Assembly (NCBI GenBank): GCA_014382085.1
Contig: JACNKJ010000226.1
Span: 1-11,472, forward strand
Length of the DNA: 11,472 nucleotides
Direction of reading: 5' to 3'
Origin: a bacterium
GTDB taxonomy: Bacteria > Krumholzibacteriota > Krumholzibacteriia > JACNKJ01
In this document: positions 8,086 through 11,472 of the stretch, piece after piece
Layout of the letters: each line of letters starts with the position of its first letter
Position numbering within the stretch: position 1 is the first letter of the stretch
Made by a program: the position numbers and the translations under genes
The notes under the pieces: generated by a model
Told to the model about the DNA's origin: nothing
Seen by the model: only the letters and a program-made list of their open reading frames with translations
Databases searched by the model: none

Positions 8086-8125
8086 CCATCCTCGAGAGTA
8101 AGCCTAGCGAGAAAGCGGGGAAAGA

Positions 8126-8896
8126 TCAATCGGAGCTTGTGACGGTCGAATCGGGATTGGCATCAAGAACTTCCAGAGCCAGACGGGCGGCTTCCTTTTC
8201 GGCATCCTTTTTGGACATACCCAATCCTGTGGCGAGGACCTCGCCGGCAATGAGTACCTGCACGCGAAATTCCTTGGAGTGATCCGGACCCTCGGTGCTC
8301 TCCACACGATAGCGCGGCGGGCTTTGGCTTTCGGCTTGAATCCGCTCCTGCAATAAGGATTTGAAGTTCTGATGCTCGTCGCTATCCAGGTATTCGCCGC
8401 GACGATCGAGAATGTACTTGGTGATGATAGGACGTACGGCTCGTAGTTCACCATCCAAAAAGGCGGCCCCTAGCACCGCTTCTACGCCGTCGGCCAAGAT
8501 TGAATCCCGCGTGGCTCCGCCACTCTCTCTCTCATTGGGACTGAGCAGGATAACCTCGCTCAGACCGAGCTCGGCTCCTACGTCCGCTAAAACCTTCCGG
8601 CTGGCCAGAAGGCTTTTGCGCATGGTGAGGTCGCCCTCGGCCATGCCGGGATTTTCGTGGAAGAGGGTTTCGTTGATGAGAAGACCCAGAACCGAATCGC
8701 CCAAAAATTCCAGACGCTCATTGCTCTTGTAACGCTCAAGCCCTCGATCGTGGATCCAGGAGCGGTGGCTAAGCGCCAGAATCAGAAGCTCGATTTCCTT
8801 GAATTTATAGCCTAGACGTTCTTGGAAGCCGTCCAGATCAATGCCGGGCAACTCCGGGCCGCTGGCCTTGGAGAGGGCGCTTAAGAGCCGTCTCAA
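8126..8896 (-). CDS. rnc: Ribonuclease III
   Basis: RNase III cleaves double-stranded RNA in rRNA and mRNA processing. The 256 residues hold the nuclease domain (about 22-165) and a double-stranded-RNA-binding domain (about 174-244). The signature NERLEFLGD (59-67) supplies Glu60, Glu63 and Asp67, and ADGVEAVLGA (135-144) supplies Asp136 and Glu139. These match the E. coli metal and catalytic residues. The dsRBD shows the usual FKSLLQERIQ opening and MSKKDAEKEAARLAL helix. The N-terminus is somewhat long. The coordinates use a TTG start at 8896, which lies 21 bases from the only good ribosome binding site. A CTG at 8911 in the same frame is 6 bases from it and would add five residues, making it the better-placed start. 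The nearby ATG (8898-8900) is out of frame and stops after 20 codons. Being directly behind fabF is the conserved fab-rnc arrangement. Confidence 0.96.
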   Translation of the reverse strand: MRRLLSALSKASGPELPGIDLDGFQERLGYKFKEIELLILALSHRSWIHDRGLERYKSNERLEFLGDSVLGLLINETLFHENPGMAEGDLTMRKSLLASRKVLADVGAELGLSEVILLSPNERESGGATRDSILADGVEAVLGAAFLDGELRAVRPIITKYILDRRGEYLDSDEHQNFKSLLQERIQAESQSPPRYRVESTEGPDHSKEFRVQVLIAGEVLATGLGMSKKDAEKEAARLALEVLDANPDSTVTSSD

Positions 8897-8917
8897 CCAT
8901 TCCAGTGCCAGAGCAGT

Positions 8918-8925
8918 CCTCCCTC
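8918..8925 (-). promoter_or_regulatory. Strong ribosome binding site of rnc pointing to a CTG start
   Basis: GAGGGAGG on the minus strand, in the 37-base gap between the fabF stop and the TTG at 8896. It is 6 bases from an in-frame CTG (8909-8911) and 21 bases from the TTG. Spacing therefore argues for initiation at CTG. Confidence 0.6.
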
Positions 8926-8933
8926 GTTGGTAT

Positions 8934-10181
8934 CTATCGTCGACCGGGATCTTTGCCCAGAAGCAGCACGACGTTGTGGCCTCCGAATCCCAGGGATGTG
9001 CTCATGGCATATTCCACCTCATGATCGATGGCTGCGTTGGGCACATAGTCGAGGTCGCAGTCGGGATCGGGATTCTCGTAGTTGATGGTCGGTGGAATCT
9101 TTCCCTGGTCCAGGACCATGGCTGTGATGCCGGCCTCCAAGCCGCCGGCCGCACCCAGAAGGTGCCCGGTCATGGACTTGGTGCTGCTCACCTTGAGCTT
9201 GTAGGCATGGTCGCCAAAGAAGCTCTTAATGGCGGCCGTCTCCGTGCGATCATTGAAGGGCGTGCTGGTGCCATGGGCGTTGATGTAGCCCACCTGCTCC
9301 TTTTCGATACCCCCCTCGCGCATGGCCATAGCCATGGCATTGCGAGCGCCCAAGCCCTCAGGATGAGGCGCGGTGATGTGGTGAGCGTCGGCGGTAAGAC
9401 CCGCGCCCATCACTTCCGCATAAATCTTCGCCCCACGGGCTTTGGCCCTCTCGTATTCCTCGAGGATGAGAACGCCGGCGCCCTCACCCATGAGAAAACC
9501 GTTGCGTTCGGCGTCGAAGGGCCGACTGGCCCTTTCGGGCTCGTCATTGCGTGGGCTGATGGCCTTCATGTTTCCAAAGCCCGCCACCGCCATGGGCGAA
9601 ATGGTGGCTTCGGCTCCGCCACAGACCATGACATCCGCCCGGCCCGCCTTGATCTGCAGGGCCGCGTCCGCCAGCGCGTGCGCGCCGGTGGCACAAGCGG
9701 AGACCACGCCGAAGTTGGGACCGCGGAAACCGTGGCGCATGGAAAAGAGTCCCGACGCGATGTCCCCTATCATCATGGGGACGAAGAAGGGACTCACTCG
9801 CCGCGGTCCTCTTTCCACGAGAGCGCGATGATTCTTCTCGAAGGTATTCATCCCTCCGATTCCCGAGCCGATAATCACGCCTACGAGATCGCCGTCGGGC
9901 TTGTCCTCGACAAGACCCGCGTCGGCTAGTGCTTCTTCAGCAGCCACGACGGCGAACTGGGCGTAGCGATCCCATATCTTCATTTCCTTGGCATCGATCA
10001 CCGCAGAAGGATCGAAATCCTTCACCTCGGCGGCAATGCGCACGGAAAAGCCCTCGGTGTCGAAGGCCTGAATGAGATTGCCCCCGGATTTTCCCGCAAG
10101 CAAATTCTTCCAGGTATCCTCGCGGCTGTTGCCCACCGGTGAGATCATTCCAAGACCAGTAATGACGACTCGACGTTCCAT
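8934..10181 (-). CDS. fabF: Beta-ketoacyl-ACP synthase II
   Basis: FabF condenses malonyl-ACP with a growing acyl-ACP in type II fatty acid elongation. The 415 residues are full length. The catalytic triad is Cys163 (in VVSACATGAHALADA), His303 (INAHGTSTP) and His340 (KSMTGHLLGAAGG, which also supplies Lys335). These are the same residue numbers as in E. coli FabF. The start VVITGLGMISPVG and the C-terminal GFGGHN loop (398-403) are also characteristic, and Thr-rich HGTSTP with a following NDRTET agrees with KAS II over KAS I. GGAGG (10187-10191 on the minus strand) lies 5 bases before the ATG. The gene is 28 bases after acpP and just ahead of rnc, so it is almost certainly co-transcribed with both. 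Confidence 0.97.
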   Translation of the reverse strand: MERRVVITGLGMISPVGNSREDTWKNLLAGKSGGNLIQAFDTEGFSVRIAAEVKDFDPSAVIDAKEMKIWDRYAQFAVVAAEEALADAGLVEDKPDGDLVGVIIGSGIGGMNTFEKNHRALVERGPRRVSPFFVPMMIGDIASGLFSMRHGFRGPNFGVVSACATGAHALADAALQIKAGRADVMVCGGAEATISPMAVAGFGNMKAISPRNDEPERASRPFDAERNGFLMGEGAGVLILEEYERAKARGAKIYAEVMGAGLTADAHHITAPHPEGLGARNAMAMAMREGGIEKEQVGYINAHGTSTPFNDRTETAAIKSFFGDHAYKLKVSSTKSMTGHLLGAAGGLEAGITAMVLDQGKIPPTINYENPDPDCDLDYVPNAAIDHEVEYAMSTSLGFGGHNVVLLLGKDPGRR

Positions 10182-10209
10182 ACGTTCCTCCGGAAATGAC
10201 GTCCCATGT

Positions 10210-10449
10210 TTAAGCGGGGACGTGCTCCTTCAGATAAGTCTTCACGGCGCCCACCGTGGTCAGCTTCTCGGCGTCTTCGTCGGAAATTTCAAGACCAAAT
10301 TCTTCCTCGAAGGCCATGATCAATTCGGTGGTGTCCAGGGAGTCCGCGCCCAGATCCTCAATGAAGGAGGCACTGTCGGTGATCTGCTCCGTGTTGACGC
10401 CTAGTTCCTTCTCGATGATCGCGATGATGCGTTCCTCAATGCTCGGCAT
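10210..10449 (-). CDS. acpP: Acyl carrier protein
   Basis: This is a 79-residue acidic carrier protein, the normal size. Ser37 in LGADSLDTTEL is the site for the 4'-phosphopantetheine arm that carries the acyl chain between FabD, FabF, FabG and other enzymes. The surrounding helix II (ADSLDTTELIMAFEEEF) and the EKLTTVGAVKTYL segment are typical of fatty-acid ACPs and not of polyketide ones. The Shine-Dalgarno is a perfect AGGAGG (10456-10461 on the minus strand), 6 bases before the ATG, in keeping with very high expression. It follows fabG after an unusually long 188-base gap containing a repeat array and a possible promoter, so it may also be transcribed on its own. Confidence 0.97.
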   Translation of the reverse strand: MPSIEERIIAIIEKELGVNTEQITDSASFIEDLGADSLDTTELIMAFEEEFGLEISDEDAEKLTTVGAVKTYLKEHVPA

Positions 10450-10494
10450 TGATATCCTCCTAGGGATGGGGCTTGAGGCCCGGTTAGTGGTAAT

Positions 10495-10523
10495 TTCCTA
10501 ATCGATGCCATTTGGGATGTCAA
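10495..10523 (-). promoter_or_regulatory. Possible promoter for acpP-fabF-rnc
   Basis: On the minus strand a perfect TTGACA (10518-10523) is followed, 17 bases on, by TAGGAA (10495-10500), a poor -10 with 3 of 6 matches. It lies about 45 bases before the acpP start. Extra internal promoters before acpP are known in other bacteria, because ACP is needed in excess. The weak -10 keeps confidence low. Confidence 0.3.
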
Positions 10524-10529
10524 TCCCAA
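10512..10529 (-). repeat. Perfect 7-bp inverted repeat around the TTGACA
   Basis: TTGGGAT (10512-10518) and ATCCCAA (10523-10529) are perfectly complementary across a 4-base loop. No T-run follows in the leftward direction, so it is not a classical terminator. It overlaps the TTGACA, so it could be an operator or an mRNA hairpin in the acpP leader. Confidence 0.55.
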
Positions 10530-10539
10530 GTATGAACCA

Positions 10540-10562
10540 GAACTGAGGACTGTGGACTGGGA
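10540..10562. repeat. Reverse-oriented heptamer arm
   Basis: Three 7-base units, GAACTGA, GGACTGT and GGACTGG, followed by GA. They resemble the complement of the array at 10585-10640. The exact pair ACTGGGA (10556-10562) and TCCCAGT (10582-10588) would form a hairpin with a 19-base loop that contains AAAAAG. Confidence 0.6.
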
Positions 10563-10584
10563 CCCCTAAAAAGCTCACCGTTCC

Positions 10585-10640
10585 CAGTTCTTAGTTCTTA
10601 GTTCTTAGTTCTCAGTTCTCAGTTCTTAGTTCCCAGTTCA
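10585..10640. repeat. Heptanucleotide tandem array, 8 units of YAGTTCT type
   Basis: Eight head-to-tail 7-base units read on the plus strand: CAGTTCT, TAGTTCT three times, CAGTTCT twice, TAGTTCC and CAGTTCA. A degenerate unit CCGTTCC (10578-10584) may precede them. Variation is almost confined to the first and last base of the unit. The last unit includes the three bases that form the fabG stop codon on the minus strand. Because the unit length is not a multiple of three, the TAA/TGA on one strand and TAG on the other recur in successive frames, so the array cannot be translated. Confidence 0.92.
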
Positions 10641-11393
10641 ACCAATCATTGCCATTCCGCCGTTAACGCCGATGACCTGCCCTGTTACGTAGGCCGAGGC
10701 GTCGCTGAGCAGAAAGAGGACCACGGCGGCCACATCGGCCGGATCGCCCAGGCGCCCCAGAGGGATACCCTCTAGCATGGCGCTGCGCACATCCTCGGGC
10801 AAATCGGCGGTCATATCGGTTTGAATGAATCCCGGCGCTACCGCATTTACAGTCACGTTTCGCGCGCCCAATTCGCGAGCCAGACTCTTGGTAAGGCCGA
10901 TTTGCCCGGCTTTGCTGGCGGCGTAGTTAACCTGTCCGGCGTTACCTGTCTGCCCCACAACACTGGTAATGTTCACAATGCGACCCGCGCGCCGCTTCAT
11001 CATGCCCCGGGTCACGGCCTTGCAGAAGTTGTGCGTCCCGGTGAGATTCACCGCCATGACGCGGTCCCAATCTTCTGACTTGAGGCGAATATAGATGCCG
11101 TCCCGGGTGATGCCCGCGTTATTCACCAGGCAATCAATGTCACCCAGATCCTCGCCCACCAGAGCCACTAGGCTGGTAACGGCCTCGGTGTCGGAAACAT
11201 CGCAGCCATATCCGCGCACCTGCTCGACCGGGCCAAGTTCGGCGGCGACTTTTACGCTGCGCTCCGAATCGGTACCCACTACAGCCACGCGCATACCGGC
11301 GGCCAACAGTGCCTCGGTGATGCCGCGTCCGATACCGCGGGTTCCACCTGTCACCAGGGCCAGTTTCCCTTCCATTCCAAGGACTTTGCTCAC
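10638..11393 (-). CDS. fabG: 3-oxoacyl-ACP reductase
   Basis: FabG is the NADPH-dependent short-chain dehydrogenase that reduces 3-ketoacyl-ACP in fatty acid elongation. I chose the GTG at 11393 (251 residues; E. coli FabG has 244). It has AAGGAGG 7 bases upstream and overlaps the fabD stop as GTGA. The longer frame from an ATG at 11429 would run through that Shine-Dalgarno. In this numbering the cofactor loop is TGGTRGIG (15-22), NNAG is at 91-94, and the catalytic set is Asn116, Ser144, Tyr157 and Lys161 (YAASK). PGFIQTDM (187-194) and the C-terminal VTGQVIGVNGGM are typical of FabG. The stop codon lies inside the last unit of the heptamer array. acpP follows after 188 bases. Confidence 0.96.
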   Translation of the reverse strand: MSKVLGMEGKLALVTGGTRGIGRGITEALLAAGMRVAVVGTDSERSVKVAAELGPVEQVRGYGCDVSDTEAVTSLVALVGEDLGDIDCLVNNAGITRDGIYIRLKSEDWDRVMAVNLTGTHNFCKAVTRGMMKRRAGRIVNITSVVGQTGNAGQVNYAASKAGQIGLTKSLARELGARNVTVNAVAPGFIQTDMTADLPEDVRSAMLEGIPLGRLGDPADVAAVVLFLLSDASAYVTGQVIGVNGGMAMIG

Positions 11394-11472
11394 GCTCCGG
11401 CCTCCTTGCCTTCTTCGGCCATGGTCCATGCTTCCAAAGATTCCAATGTTCCCACAGGGCTTACCTTAACCT
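11390..11472 (-). CDS. fabD: Malonyl-CoA:ACP transacylase, C-terminal end only
   Basis: On the minus strand the last 83 bases hold an open frame of 26 codons and a TGA (11390-11392) that overlaps the fabG GTG start. The fragment includes VGTLESLEAW, which resembles the V-x-s-LE family of FabD C-terminal ends, followed by a short acidic tail. Catalytic residues are outside the window, so the call rests on the conserved fabD-fabG-acpP-fabF-rnc order and this tail. The 4-base overlap suggests translational coupling to fabG. Confidence 0.75.
   Translation of the reverse strand, partial: VKVSPVGTLESLEAWTMAEEGKEAGA
11401..11407 (-). promoter_or_regulatory. Ribosome binding site deciding the fabG start
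   Basis: AAGGAGG on the minus strand, inside the 3' end of fabD and 7 bases ahead of the GTG at 11393. It fixes fabG initiation at that GTG; the in-frame ATG at 11375 has no comparable site. Confidence 0.8.

Noticed and set aside
8841..9929. A 362-codon open frame on the plus strand, antisense to fabF and the start of rnc
   Set aside because: It lies opposite fabF, whose full active site is intact. The translation is low-complexity His/Gly/Arg-rich with no family signature. It is a mirror frame of GC-rich coding sequence.
10563..10584. AAAAAG tract in the loop between the heptamer arms as an intrinsic terminator for fabG
   Set aside because: On the transcribed strand the T5 lies within the loop and not after a GC-rich stem, and the operon order argues against full termination there.
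10585..10640. Heptamer array as a CRISPR array or iteron origin
   Set aside because: The units are 7 bases with no spacers, no cas or replication-initiator genes are nearby, and the location is inside a housekeeping operon.

Overview
This 11.5 kb window is densely coded bacterial chromosome, moderately GC-rich by eye, with few and short gaps. The longest stretch without a gene is 188 bases (10450-10637). The lipoprotein with a lipobox, the secreted M28 peptidase and the WbpE-like sugar aminotransferase suggest a Gram-negative-type cell, probably an uncultivated or poorly sampled lineage. I cannot place the phylum from sequence alone. There are no tRNA or rRNA genes, CRISPR arrays, insertion sequences or phage genes.

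Left part (1-7485): strands alternate. An ABC exporter pair (1-3022, +) has its two subunits joined by an ATGA overlap. It meets head-on a DegT/WbpE-like sugar aminotransferase (3023-4132, -). That gene is divergent from a YigZ/IMPACT-family gene (4229-4873, +), which runs into an unrecognised lipoprotein (4870-5967, -). The lipoprotein is divergent from a secreted M28 metallopeptidase (6124-7485, +). The peptidase runs into the end of a leftward gene block. All three convergent junctions have zero or negative spacing.

Right part (7486-11472, all -): in transcription order this is the 3' end of fabD, then fabG, acpP, fabF, rnc and an HNH-family gene. The first five follow the conserved fatty-acid-synthesis/RNase III order. 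FabD loads malonyl groups onto AcpP, FabF elongates, FabG reduces the beta-keto group, and rnc is a common passenger. fabD and fabG overlap by GTGA. The gap between fabG and acpP holds a heptanucleotide tandem array with a partial mirror arm, and then a small hairpin containing TTGACA that may be part of an acpP promoter.

I do not see a convincing new multi-gene system. The points most worth a second look are the heptamer array that runs into the fabG stop codon, the ABC pair whose defects fall in one composite ATP site, the stop-to-stop convergent junctions, a probable CTG start for rnc, and two genes of unclear role (lipoprotein and HNH protein).
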